This document shows positions 48,485-59,604 of a DNA stretch of 64,000 bases, in pieces; position 1 is the first letter of the stretch; each line of letters starts with the position of its first letter. A program made the translations under genes and the position numbers. This DNA is from Sanghuangporus weigelae (taxonomy: Eukaryota; Basidiomycota; Agaricomycetes; Hymenochaetales; Hymenochaetaceae): NCBI GenBank assembly GCA_033182465.1, contig CP137327.1:1054001-1118000 (forward strand). The letters run 5' to 3'. The notes under the pieces were generated by a model. That model was not told the DNA's origin. It saw only the letters and a program-made list of their open reading frames with translations, and did not search any database.

Positions 48485-48789
48485 CTGCACATACTCAACA
48501 TCAAATCAAGAAAAGCTAAAAAAAATACTTACGAAGCGTGTCATAATTTCGTGGCATGTCTTTCAACCTTTGCGCAAACGAGGTATCCGGAAAGGCCTGA
48601 ACAACGGCATTGTAGCAGGCTTGATACTCCTGAATTCTCGACCAATAGTGATACACAAGTATCATGAGGATGAAATGAACTATTACATACATCATCTGTG
48701 ATGCTCGGGTTAATTGTGCAGACCCAGCACAGTACTGGTACATCCATGATACCCTCGGTCGCGTTCGTAGACCTCTTGGAAGAACTCAT
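47652..48789 (-). CDS. 4'-phosphopantetheinyl transferase-like protein
   Basis: Five exons (48691-48789, 48533-48629, 48375-48484, 48120-48311, 47652-48065), all with GT...AG borders, join in frame to 303 residues. Order: MDVPVLCWVCTINPSITDD, then an EYQACYNAVVQAFPD-type helix, RELLTYILPLLMMRQQRIPR with VLNQNERGKKWIEK, which aligns with the GRLxxRxxxxxxxIPW...GKP region of Sfp/AASDHPPT enzymes, then VVVLAACQG...NIGLGVKRLS, ITAKEIQMLAGL and LLTIKESLINGLGQPIGFDL, the WxxKEAxxKAxGxGLGF motif. Such enzymes load the 4'-phosphopantetheine arm onto carrier proteins of fatty acid, polyketide or lysine synthesis. Where the family has G-I/V-D (a metal-binding Asp), this protein reads GLGV, and the usual Trp before KES is also replaced. 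It may be inactive or changed in function. The 3' half is duplicated at 41922-42741. Confidence 0.7.
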
Positions 48790-49873
48790 GTTAGGAACAC
48801 GTCAAACAGGAGTGAACAAGAGCTTATATACCAAAAAATGGCGGCAGTCAAGGCAACTGTCAATTGTGGCTACAGCACAGAATACAAGGCGCAGTCAAGG
48901 CCTCAACGCAGGCCACAAGAAACAGACAGGCGAAAGGAGGCGAAAGGGAGAAGCCGATTGCCACGCTGACAGTGCACGCGCGGCTTAAAGTGTAACGAAG
49001 ACGCGAAGCGCGACCGGGTGCGTGATCGCGAGTGCGAGACGCAAACGCCAGACAAGCTTGTTTGGGGCAGATGAGACGTTGGAGCCACGTTGAAAATTGC
49101 AGCGCGGCACACAGTGAAGGTCCTCGGTTACTAAGTCCCGGTCGCGTGAGATGCTATCCGTTTTCGCCTTTCCCTTGGACTATTAGAGAACATCAACATG
49201 CGACAACGCAGCAGACCAGCAGGGCTGAGCAGAACCATTATTTGGTAACGAACATGATCGTTGCAGAAGAAATCTTTTCGCACGATCAATACATATTACA
49301 TCAGCACCAGTTGCAGATCTACCCATACACGGTAATGTCTCTAACCAACTCCAATCCAACTCTCATTTCACTTGTTCCTAATCTATATCATTTCATTTGA
49401 AACAGCGCTGGATGACTCAAATCAATCGATAACAGTCGCATCATGGAGGGGATTTCTGATATCGACCTGAGAACGTGCTGTGGACACCACGATGCAGCTC
49501 GGGCCGAAGACTGGGTTTCGAATTTGTGTGCGTCGAAAACATCCAAAGCAAGAAAAGAGCCGAGTAAATCAACTGTATGCGACTGGAAGATGAGAGAGGA
49601 AGGATATGAAATCATAAGAAACCCTAGATAATCACCCGTAGGAATGAAACGAGCGTCAATACAAATCTCGAGACCTTGACTATCCTGGCAGGAACGAGAA
49701 CATGAGGCTGAGGCGATGAGATCACCTCCTATCCGATCATAGCAGTTTCTCTCTCCAAGCTATCGCGGAGATATCCTGGTGAGTGACTCGTACTGAATTC
49801 CGAGTAAAGTTTGCACTTAAACTCCCCGTCCTCTCATACTTCTTTCGACGTCATCAGAGTGTCGTATGCTGAC
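48790..49873. other. Intergenic, GC-rich in part
   Basis: No gene supported. A CG-rich stretch at about 48900-49110 (CGAAGACGCGAAGCGCGACC) gives short frames on both strands without domains. It is probably the promoter of the minus-strand transferase gene and further non-coding DNA up to the inverted-repeat element. Confidence 0.4.
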
Positions 49874-50524
49874 TAGGGCTCCGTGCGTATCCGTAATATA
49901 CGGATACGGCCCGCATCGTATACGCATACGGCCGTGTCCGTACTGGCTTTGGATGCTGATTATACGGGCCGTATTTTTACGGCCGTACCCGTACCAAGGG
50001 TCGGAGAAAAAGACCGGATACGCCGCATCCGCCGTATCCGGATGAAGGGGTCCGGCTGTCAATTTTACCAATACTTTACTCAAATTTGCTCAGATTTGTG
50101 TATCGAATCAAAGACCCGAAATTATATAAGGGATAAATACCACTAATATAGATCTTCTTGGCCAATATCCGGACTTATAAAGTCCGGTCCGCATCGCCAC
50201 ATGTATATTAGTAAGCTCCAGAATTATGGAATAATACAAGAACGTGAAGAACATGAAAGAATACCTTGAATTCACCAATACAGAGTCACGGATTAAGATC
50301 TACAACACTCTATTGGCTAAATTACAGTAGAAATTGACCACCAAAACCCTTGAGAAGATGTTTCATGAGGAAATTTTCGTATACGGCGTATCCGCCGTAT
50401 ACGGGCATCCCGTATCCGTACCGACTGGTGGAGATCACTTATACGGGCCGTAAAAGTACGGCCGTCCCCGTATGAGTGCCGCATTTATACGCGCGTGCCC
50501 GTATACGATACGCACGGAGCCCTA
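49874..50524. mobile_element. hAT-like non-autonomous inverted-repeat element (651 bases)
   Basis: The ends are perfect inverted repeats: TAGGGCTCCGTGCGTATC at 49874 and GATACGCACGGAGCCCTA ending at 50524. The 8-base target ATGCTGAC is duplicated exactly on both sides (49866-49873 and 50525-50532). The outer 150 bases at each end are packed with CCGTAT/ATACGG, GGGCCGTA and GTATACGC words forming nested palindromes. The AT-rich middle carries no transposase. Perfect ends and target copies point to recent movement, requiring a transposase encoded elsewhere. An 8-base duplication fits the hAT superfamily. Confidence 0.92.
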
Positions 50525-51904
50525 ATGCTGACGGCTCCGGGAACGATTCTCGCGGTATCTTTCAATATAATTTCAACGTCCGCAAACCAGGGAAAAGGCT
50601 CCAAGTCCTGTGCATATTGCCTGTGATGCACGAACGTTCGTAGTGACGTGTACAGTACATCTCAACTAAGTACTGCTCCAAGAGCAGCATCGAAGCAGAC
50701 CGATATTAGTCCACGAAGGTCTCTTGGAAAGTAGGGGGCTAGATAACGAGTACCACAGGTCGTCATCTTGCCTCTGGACTGTAAATTTGGGCTGCTGGCG
50801 AGCCTCTGCAACGAGCTCACAAATTATTTCGCTGACGAAATCTAAGAACGCTAACCGCGGAAGTCCTTTTTGCCTCCCGCGACATTCTTTTTGTCGTCAT
50901 CTTTCTTCAACAGGGATTATCTCGCTTCATATGAATTGAGTTCTCTGACGTCCTCAATCAGCTCTCTCATGGCCCATCGTCTTCTGACACATTCCTTATC
51001 CAGAAGAATTTATACCGAGGTAATCACAGCAGAGACGCTATTCTGCTTACAAACTCGCCTGAATTCATCATGTGTGCACTGCATCGGAACCAGACAGATC
51101 GTTCATTCTTGAAACCTAAACGCTCTCCTGTATGTTTACGCCGATGGATGGCCCTGGTCTCTGTTATGCTCCGCTTTAGTGCGTCGTCAGCAATGTACCT
51201 AGTCCTACGCCGAAGACCGTCAATCTGGGCCTGATGTATGTTTTTGGTGCACACAGTTACCTGGAGAAAGTCTATGACATCAACTTCTTCTGAAACGGTC
51301 TCTCAGAGAGCCCAGTCAGTCTAGCATTTGGGTGCGCGAATCGCAGCGCAAAACAACCCAGATAGGAGAATATCACTTACTTGAAGGACTGACTCCGGGA
51401 TATGGCCCATCCTCCCCACCTGAGACTAAGCTTGCTTACTTTCGACACCACGCTGTGCAGTTTCTCTTCTGCTCTTCCTCAATCCATTTCTGACCCAAGC
51501 GATCTTTCAACCTCCTTCCGAGAGGCTTAATCATACCAAGAACAACACGAGGACGCATTACATTTATCGCCGCCTTCAGAGGTCATCTCGTCAGTAGAGA
51601 AACTACTAGAAAACCATTCGCATAATAGCTGGACGGGGGACTATGTATCGGCTTGCATGTTCGCGGCCTATCGGTCGATTTTCAGAGACTATTTTTTCCC
51701 TCTCATTCCATGCTAACTTCATAATAAATGGTTGTTTATTATGTATTTACTTGCTTTGTACCTCTTCTGAGCGAGAAGTGCAAGGTAAACATCGTCGATA
51801 CCCAAATGTTCGTGAAGAAATCGAGGACATCTTGGAAACAAATAGATCCACAGTGTCTCAGCATCTGGATTTCATCAGGTACTACTCGACTTAGCATTTC
51901 TCGC
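50525..51904. other. Stretch without a supported gene
   Basis: About 1.4 kb between the inverted-repeat element and duplication C. Frames at 50724-50939, 50870-51112 (plus) and 51024-51254 (minus) lack recognised domains and introns. I see no repeats here. Confidence 0.35.
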
Positions 51905-51994
51905 CCTTCATAGAGTTGGTAACAAATTTGACTTATGATTTTCTTCTTACGATCATGCCCTGGAGCGTCAGTCAATAAGATATAGTCTCAAGTG

Positions 51995-52420
51995 GTTTTT
52001 AACGATTGCAGGATTTTCGCTTGTTTAGGCAGCCAAGTACATCCCAGCCAACTTTCTGCTGCTTAAAATTATAATGCACTGATACAGCGCACCAAATGCA
52101 GTGTTTCTGTGAATCCTTGAGACCGAAAAAGTGCTGCGGTGCATTGTCCGGGACAACGGCACGGCATTGGTGCACAGAGACAAGGAGAGTGACAATGCGC
52201 GTGCCTCTTTAGCCTTGCATTTTCGATTTTGATGAACAATTGAATTTTCTCTCCAGGAAAAGCTGACAGCTGTTCTCCTACATGCAAAATACACTATCTG
52301 AATTTTTTTCAAAATGAGTTTGGTTGTTGTTGAGTCTACAACACGGATTTGAAAAGAGGGGGTACCTTGAAAAGAGGGGCTCTATTCTATGATAGTGCAA
52401 CAGAGTTGAGAAGGGCTACA
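51995..52420. other. Unit-specific insertion downstream of sugar transporter 1
   Basis: About 425 bases present in unit 1 but absent between GTCAATAAAATAGAG and CTTGTACAACAGAAATG in unit 2. It contains a short hairpin, GTTGTTGTTGAGTCTACAAC, and two copies of TTGAAAAGAGGGG (about 52350 and 52367). No long terminal inverted repeats or clear target duplication were found, so it may be an insertion in unit 1 or a deletion in unit 2. Confidence 0.5.
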
Positions 52421-52523
52421 TGCCTCTTGTACATACATACAACAGAAATATAAATCAGTAGATAATAGACGTAGACGCTTTACTTCAACATTCTTCAGAC
52501 ACCGAACTGTGAAGGAGTACCAT

Positions 52524-55288
52524 TCAGACAGCACTGATCTCCCTCCCAGAGACGTCCTGCCTCTTCTCATCGCCATCCCTAATCTCTTCCTTCACGATCC
52601 CTTGTCCATGACTCAGTCGCATTCCGCTTTCTCTCAACTCTCTAAAGTGTCTTTCATTGTCCCAAACGAACGGGCTCCGGCTCGCGAAGAGTAAGTCGAC
52701 CTCCTCGAGCGTACGATTCGCTGTCTCGGGATAGAAAGCCCATACGATCGGGATGGTGAGGAAGTTCACCGCGCCAAAGACGTAGAGAGTTTTCTCTGCG
52801 ATGTGATCGAACATGACTGGGTTAAGCAGGGTGAGCCAGCCGTTGCCGATACTCCAACCGAAGACGCCCCATGCGTTTCCTTTAGCGCGGACTTCAAGCG
52901 GGAACGTCTCCGTCTATATTTATTTGCACAATTAGATAACTCTAGAGAAGGGAAGGGAGTCGACAGCTACACACCGGATAGACCCACGGAATCGTCAGCC
53001 AAGTGGCCCCGAATGCCGCAGTATATAAGAAAATGAAAAACGCGCCAGCTGCACCGTACTCCGCTCTCTTGTCTTCATGTTCAATCGTAAGCCTATTGAA
53101 ACCACCCGCTAGGAACATAGCGGCGCCCTGCACGGCAGCGCCAGCCCAGAGTCCCCAGCGCCTTCCGAAGCGGTCAATTGTAATGATAGCCACAAATGTA
53201 CTAAGACAATATGTTATCTGGACAGGAGAATAGTTAACATTCAGTAGAGCCGATGCCTAGAGATTAGTAATATTTACCGTATTGACTCCAGAAAGCCACT
53301 GTGATTTCCTAGCACCATATCCAGCCTGCGCGAACATGGTAGGTGCATAGACAGTAACGGCTGCAATCCCGACCCACCTACAAAGTTTGTCAGCTCGCGC
53401 ATGCATAATTTGGTTGAAACACTTCATAATGCTTACTCTTGAAAGATCTGCAACCAGATACTAAGTTGCACACGACGTGCAACATGTAAGTCACCCCACC
53501 CAATTCCCCAGAACATAGACCAGTATGTGCTTCTCCCAGAAGCCTCTTTCTCAAGTTGCACCACTTCCAAGATATCCGAGAATTCCTTTTCTACAGCTGG
53601 ATCCTTTGTGTTCCCACCAGTTCGTAGATTACCGAGGATCTGTAGTGCCTCTTCTCCTCGCCCGACCTTTGTCAGCCAACCTGCGACGAATTATCAATCC
53701 GGGCTTCTCAAAAATGTTAAGAAGGACATACGAGGAGACTCGGGCATAAACCAGATGGCGGTCATGAAAACCAAAATCGGAATAATTTGGAACGCAATAG
53801 GAAACTTCGAAGTCATTCAAGTTAGCAGATTCGCTCATCCACTTTGAAATACGGAACCCTTACCCTCCATCGAATTTGCGTACTACCTTCATCAACGAAC
53901 GACAGCCCAAATTCCAGCCAGTACGCAACGACAACTCCAAGGATATTCAACGTGAATTCAAATGCAATAAAAGCTCCACGTGATGTATGGCTCGCAACCT
54001 TACCACAAATAACACACATTCAGATCTGGATAAATTGAGAGAAGAACTGAATTTACCTCTGCACTCCATACCGGAACGATCGCATTGAGGTAACCGGTGC
54101 CAATTCCATTAATGACTCGCGCACAACACATCCTAGTGCGAGAACGAAATGAGTCAAAATGGGTTTATTAATTCGAAGTCGAAAATAAGAACCGATGATA
54201 CTGACCAGGCTGTATTCTGAGAAGCAGTTCTAGAAGAAGACAATAAGAAAGTGGAATAGAGTAATTTCCTATTATTCGTACGTACTGCAACGCCGCCCCG
54301 AGAAGAACCCACAGGCTGCCCTGTTATTGTAGATAAAGGAAGAGAAAAAAAAGTAGTTAGTAACATGGCTTCCTCCAGGGCTGAACATGTGCGCACAATA
54401 AACATAGCCTTAATTCGTCCAATTCTAGACGGATACATAATAAGCCATGCATATCTCATACCATTCGAAATATAATGAACATACTTATCGCCTATGGAAC
54501 CTCCCCATAGTGCGCCGATGAGAGATCCAAGGTAATATACTAGATGATGCAAAAACGCAGATTCCCGCACGTATCAACAAGATTTCAATAGTAAGGTTTG
54601 TGCACAGTACGACGTACCGCTGACGATCCCGCCTTGCTTCGTCGGGTTAGTTATTACGGCAACGTATCCTTGGGATGATCCTCCCCATCTGGGAAAAACA
54701 AAGGGATAAACGAGGGTTCAGTTAGTATGAAGCACATAAGTTAAACGAACAGAAGAATAATAGCTGAAATGAAGAGACAAGAAAAGACGAAGTACAAAAA
54801 AGTGTCTGATACGCAGGATAACGGCGACTCACGTCGAATAGCCAATCTTCATCGTCTCCGCGTAATCGGGAGAGGTATTCACACCCGACATCATTCCCTG
54901 GTCATATCCGAAGCTTCAAGTTCCACGAGGAATAAGCAAGCCCATCGGACGCGCAGACGCCCAGAACACCAAGTGTATTCAGAGTGAAAACCATCAAACG
55001 CATGAGAACCACCGGACGCAAATTCGCGCAGGAGAGCCGACAAAACGCCACGATGCCAATGTCGCACATCACAAGTCGTATTATCGGAAATTAAAATCGC
55101 GTGGTGTTGGGCCAATAGACAAAAGATGGACATAGACGTGTCAAATAAAGAACGTGAGTACTTTATGCCTAAGGATCAAAGGAGAATAACGAGGAAGTAT
55201 AATTGCACACGTACAAGAATATCGCAAGTCCTGCTACAAGGTTGATAACCCACATGAGCGGGCGACCCGTCAATTTGAAGGCTGGCAT
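52524..55288 (-). CDS. MFS sugar transporter (lactose/hexose permease type), copy 1
   Basis: Minus-strand gene from the ATG at 55288 (MPAFKLTGRPLMWVINLVAG) to the stop at 52524. Twelve-helix sugar porter; motifs in order: QGMMSGVNTSPDYAETMKIG, VYYLGSLIGALWGGSIGDK, the loop IGRIK, a conserved SRGAFIAFEFTLNILGVVVA, WFMPESPR (the PESPR signature at the end of the first half), ITIDRFGRRWGLWAGAA (second-half RFGRR signature), TAAFGATWLTIPWVYP, VFGAVNFLTIPIVWAFYPET and NRTLEEVDLLF (the PETxxxxLEE signature). The charged C-tail follows. All signatures of a working proton-sugar symporter are present. Short introns interrupt it about ten times. Substrate specificity within the lactose/hexose group cannot be assigned. 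Copy 2 lies at 59774-62576. Confidence 0.88.
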
Positions 55289-56694
55289 ACTGATAAATTC
55301 GGGAATTTTAGTACCGACTTCTAGCAATAGGCGAATCGAGTCGGGCGACCTACGTGCTTGACGAGTAACGATTCCGGGTAAGGGTCAAAGCTGATCAAAC
55401 GCCGGTAACAAGAGTGTTCAAATAGTCCGAGTAGAATTTCTCTCCGGCTTGCAGTTGGGTCAGATGAAATCGTCCAAACTCCACCAAAGCCACACCAGAA
55501 GCCACCTCTAATCTACTCGTGTCTCAACAAAGAACGATTGTGCCCTGGAGCGCTTGGAACAACGGAAGCTTAGTTGCTCTATGAAAGACACGGAAGAACT
55601 TGTCGGCGATTTGTCTCGCTCAATTAGGCTGACTCTAGGCACGATCAAGATCGAGGCTGAGAGTCGAGAGGAAGTCGTATACGTAGGTAGATGAGAACCG
55701 AAAGACTGCGAACACTACCAGAGAGAGCTTCGGGTTTTTATATCGCTTTTCGGCGGCAGTCGAGTTCTTGCAAATCATTCAAATCATATGCATGAGTAAT
55801 CTCCACACTTTCGAAGTCGGCTTCCGCATCCACATGAGCAGTCGGCAGGTGAATTGTTTTTCCTTTCGGAACTAGCGTCGTATGTCCCTACAATTTCTGA
55901 AAATCTGTAGATCACCTTTGTCCTCGTTAGCCCCTCATTTTCATCTTACTGTGCCGTATCCTCACAGAAGTTCATCTGAAGCTTGCTGGATCATCGTACC
56001 TCCATCACAAGACAGATCATTGACACTCACTGGTAGTTGTCCCTCTCAATTCTTCAGGCAGTGAGCGATGGGCAGTAAGGTCGGCAGAGTGTGAAGTACC
56101 TGACCTGAAGAGAGGATGCCAAGGTATTGTAGGCAGCTGTAGAATGGAGACGTATCGATAGTCAGTTGGGTGTCCCTGAACAGGCGTCGTGAAAGATACG
56201 TGAGATACTGCAGAAGGGCCTTAAAAGACTATTTTTCAAAATCCGATCGAAAACCATAAGTCGAGTCTGATGGCAGTAAAATTGATATACATGGTAATTA
56301 TTAGCACATCCTAGGCACGCCCCAGGAGGAATACACAGTGAAAACACTGCCCACGCCCGCTGTCTTAAGCGAGTCCATTCCCTGCCGTTCCGTGCAAACT
56401 ACTTCCGCGTGGTCCCCCTTGTTTTGCTATTTCTTCGCGGAAAACATGTCCGAAGACACAGTTTTTTCGTCCGGGCCGTCCGAGAACATCACCGAGATCA
56501 TACTTCTTGATCCGCGTTGTACCTAAGGGAGAAAAATCCATTGCCAGAGACAAATCAGGAAAAAAGTCTAGGTAAATAGCAGAACATCTTCAGGTCGTGT
56601 AGAGCAACTTCCGAGGCCAAGGAGAAGACGATCACACCGATCAGACTTTAAAGCATTCAAGTAAAGCATTCAAGCCGATTACACCTCTCACTAT
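55289..56694. other. Upstream region of sugar transporter copy 1
   Basis: About 1.4 kb with no supported gene; it is the 5' flank of the minus-strand transporter and is largely matched by 62577-63790. Conserved words such as AATCGAGTCGGGCG and GTGCTTGACGAGTAAC suggest a duplicated promoter. About 290 bases (56060-56350) are specific to this unit. Confidence 0.5.
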
Positions 56695-57588
56695 CCCTGA
56701 AAATGTCCGGCCGATCCGGACGAGCCGGACCCCTATGTATGAGATTTCTCGGATATTTTCGGCCCAAAAAGCAAAAAATATATGAGGTAGGTGTCGGACC
56801 GGTCGGCAACGGGCTAGGTATGACTCTATGAGGCTGATCCGGACATGTGTCAAGCACGAGACCGTGAAAGTAGTAGTAAGTGCCGAATAGAAGAGAATAA
56901 TACGTCTGATCTTGTAATGACTGTAAAGACCTGATGGGGGTGGGCAATCCCTATGGTCTTCGCGTGCGCGTCGGAGGCCGAAAATAAGCCCAAATAGGCA
57001 AGTATCGCAAATCCTTGGCTAAATCATGTATCACAAAGTGCACAACAGAACAATTCATCTACTTATGTTTTCGAAAATGTAGCCCCTGAGAGTTGAAGTA
57101 TAGTACTTCAGTGTATCTTACGGAAAATTTCGTGTCGATGTATGAGTTTTAGCTGGCTGAAATTCAAAGACAAAAATCCATTGTTTCATCACAAGATTCA
57201 CAACAAATTAGCTTAATTATTGGCAACAGTGCAGTTTTTGCAAAAAGTACCTCCTGAGAGTTGAAGCATCTTATTCAAACATATATTCTACCATTTTATC
57301 AGACCGATACATGAACTGTGGTAGAGGGAAATTCAAGTCAAAGAATCATTGTAAACTCTTTTTGAACTCCGACGATCATACCTATAACCGAACCCGTGGG
57401 AACGCACGCAAATCCGTACGGAGTTGGAGACCCCTGTAATGAACTGGTATAACATTAGCCTGGATCTGAAAACAGTCGGACCGGACTCGAGATCACAAAT
57501 CGAAAATTCCATGGTAAAATGCAAAATGCACCTTTTCTTGCAGGTGTGAAATCAGGCCCGTCAGGGCCCGAAAAATCCGGACACAGGG
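56695..57588. mobile_element. Candidate insertion with CCCTG...CAGGG ends
   Basis: About 890 bases in unit 1 replace a short sequence in unit 2 (at about 63787). The left end reads CCCTGAAAATGTCCGG and the right end CCGGACACAGGG, an imperfect inverted pair with a small gap. Further inside, GATCCGGAC and AAAAATCCGGAC repeat the theme. A target duplication is not clear; only CTCAC is shared by both flanks. It encodes no protein I recognise. The interior contains two diverged tandem copies of a 160-base unit. Probably an old non-autonomous DNA element, but a different explanation (rearrangement) is possible. Confidence 0.4.
57024..57351. repeat. Two-copy tandem repeat of about 160 bases
   Basis: Copy 1 (57024-57183) and copy 2 (57184-57351) align over shared words: CACAAAGTGCACAACA and CACAAGATTCACAACA, CCTGAGAGTTGAAG in both, GAAATTCAAAGACAAAAATCC and GAAATTCAAGTCAAAGAATC, each followed by ATTG. 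They are clearly diverged, so the duplication is old. The repeat lies inside the candidate insertion. Confidence 0.7.
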
Positions 57589-58222
57589 CTGCTCACCGGC
57601 CTGATATATCTCTCTATTGGGATTATCAGGGGTCCTCCTGCTTTTCTTTTCTTTTCTAGATTCACTTCAGCAATGAAGCTGAGCCCGTAAGTTGCATTTT
57701 TCATTCCTCGCTACTAACTAACAATCTCTACTTATCCTGTCCTTTTGTAGACGTTTACGGTGACTTACCGCCGTTCTTTCGCCTCAAAATACGATAAGCC
57801 AAGATTCATCTACAGCATTGTCCTCTCAGTTCAGAATTATTCCGAAAGATTTCAGCTTCACTTGACCTGCCTCCTCAATCACGATTTTGCCAGTATAAAC
57901 TCATTGATTCAAATATATACGAGCTGAACACGATCAATAAGCTATTCTTTGAAAATACTAATGCAATGCCTCTGGAGCAGTCAATTTAGGTGAACTCTTC
58001 TAGTTTGTCCTAAGAGATCTTTGTGAGGGTTTATAACTTGGTGGAACTTGGCTGGCAAGATAACGATAATTCACACTCATGCTCACACAAAGTACTGAAT
58101 ATAATATAGAATAAACAAGATAGGAAATGATATTCTGTGGGGCTTGAAAAGCGAAGCCCTTCGCTACAGGACGTGTAAATACCAGGCTACGCGGGATACG
58201 AATGAAATGGACCTGAAAGAAA
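57589..58222. other. End of unit 1 and spacer
   Basis: The stretch 57656-57750 (ATGAAGCTGAGCCC, then GTAAGTTGCATTTTTC and, about 55 bases later, TTTTGTAG) matches 63830-63940 and looks like a short first exon with intron borders. No downstream coding exon could be followed, so I do not annotate a gene. The rest has no supported feature. Confidence 0.35.
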
Positions 58223-58372
58223 AGGGCTCCGCGCGTATCCGTAAATTACGGATACTACGGCCTGCAATATGGCCGGGTCCGTACTGCTCTGTGGCCGTAA
58301 AAATACGGCCGTCCTCGTATGCGGACCTCATTTATACGCGCGTAACTGTATACGGGTACGCGCGGAGCCCTA
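58223..58372. mobile_element. Short hAT-like inverted-repeat element (150 bases)
   Basis: The ends AGGGCTCCGCGCGTATCCGT and ACGGGTACGCGCGGAGCCCT (followed by A) are inverted repeats related to those of the 651-base element. The interior holds ATACGGCC/GGCCGTA words but no AT-rich middle, so it is close to a minimal pair of ends. The flanking 8-mers GAAAGAAA and GATAGAAG agree at six of eight positions, a probable decayed target duplication. A GA-rich tract follows directly (about 58373-58425). Confidence 0.75.
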
Positions 58373-59604
58373 GATAGAAGAGATTGAGATAGAGAGATAG
58401 AGAGAATGAAGGAGGAGAAGTAGGTTTCGGGAGGATTGCGAAATGGAAAAGGGATCGAGAAAATTTCCCGCGTTTCTTGAGAATCAACGACGAGTTGGAA
58501 TGTGGTAAACTGGGAGGAAAGGGATGATCCAGCAAGGGGATAAAGGGGTAAAAAGGAAAAGTGGGAATCCAAACATGCGTATTATCAGACGATAAGAAAA
58601 TCAGAAAGAGATACTTAGGAAATCATGAAGATGAACACGTGTGGCTGGATAAAACGGCCGAGGGATGTATGGCGGTGAAGACAAAGTGGACAAACATAGC
58701 TAGTCATGGATGAGAGAAGGGTAAATCAAGATAAGAGCCATACAGATAGACAAGAGGGTAGAGACACAGCATGGGGGAGAGCGTCAGCGAGCAAGTAAGC
58801 AAACAAGCGTGCGTAGATTTTAGGAAGATATTTGAGGCTGAGAGAAGACGTAAAATAGTCAACGCACATCTACGTCGGTCGACCACGGGTCGAGTCGTAA
58901 CAATTGCGATCGAAAATTCCGGGCTGAAATGCAGCAAAAAGGAAGATTGACTGGATATGACGGAAGATGTTTGGTCTGTGAAAGGATGGCGAGAGGAAGA
59001 GCGAACGAAAGAGCATGCGTCATGAATCCCGCGGCGTAAAGCGTAGTGACGATATCGATGTTTTGACTACTAGTATGGAGGAAATACGACTGTGAGGCGT
59101 GAGCGTGATTCAGGACGCGATAGGAAAGGCCGAAATCGTGGAAAACGACGAAAACAGGAGAATGAAACAAGTGAACCAGAACTAGAATTCCGTGAGGCAG
59201 CATTTGAGGTCGTGTACTGGAACGTTGTTCGCATTGCCGCCGAACCCAAGATTGAAGCTCGCAGTGGTCGCAGAGGACGCCTCGCTCGCGTACGAGGTGT
59301 ACGAAGCTGTCGAGGGACGGGGGCTCGCTCGCAGAGCCGACGCTCATACGGCGCCGCTTGCTCATCCTATCTAAGTATCTTCCTCCTCCTGGCTTTCATG
59401 CGCATTATTAGCCTTCGCGCTGTTATTCGCATTGTTGCTTCCATCATCGCCAAACATAAACGAGCGCTGGAGAGATGGTACGGACCAGGGAACGAAGTAC
59501 TCTGAGAGAACATGCTCGCATCAAAATGTCCAGGGGTTGAGAACGTACTGCCAACATTGATGCCCATGCCGTTACTACCAAAGTCCGAAGCATTTTCATA
59601 GCGC
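58373..59604. other. Spacer between sugar transporter units
   Basis: A purine-rich tract (GATAGAGAGATAGAGAGAATG) opens the stretch. Overlapping frames at 59092-59505 (plus, Arg-rich start and a hydrophobic end) and 58859-59365 (minus) oppose each other and neither has a recognised domain; at most one could be real. I do not call a gene. Confidence 0.35.

Larger units (their letters stand above)
51905..57750. repeat. Duplication C, unit 1 (sugar transporter)
   Basis: Pairs with 59605-63950 in direct orientation. The left edge is at GTTGGTAACAAATTTGACTT (51914; TGGTAACAAATGTAAGTT at 59604). The transporter gene, its upstream region (shared word CCGTATCCTCACAGAAGTTC at about 55953 and 63304) and an end segment GTAAGTTGCATTTTTC (about 57687 and 63871) occur in both. 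Unit 1 has extra DNA at about 51995-52420, about 56060-56350 and 56695-57588 that unit 2 lacks. Confidence 0.85.

Noticed and set aside
58373-58425. GA-rich tract as a possible regulatory or structured site
   Set aside because: It is a simple purine-rich stretch next to an element end; nothing beyond composition supports a function.
59092-59505. A 137-codon plus-strand frame rich in Arg and Ser with a hydrophobic end
   Set aside because: It is opposed by a 168-codon minus-strand frame over the same DNA. Neither has a recognised family or introns, so GC-rich composition is the simpler reason.
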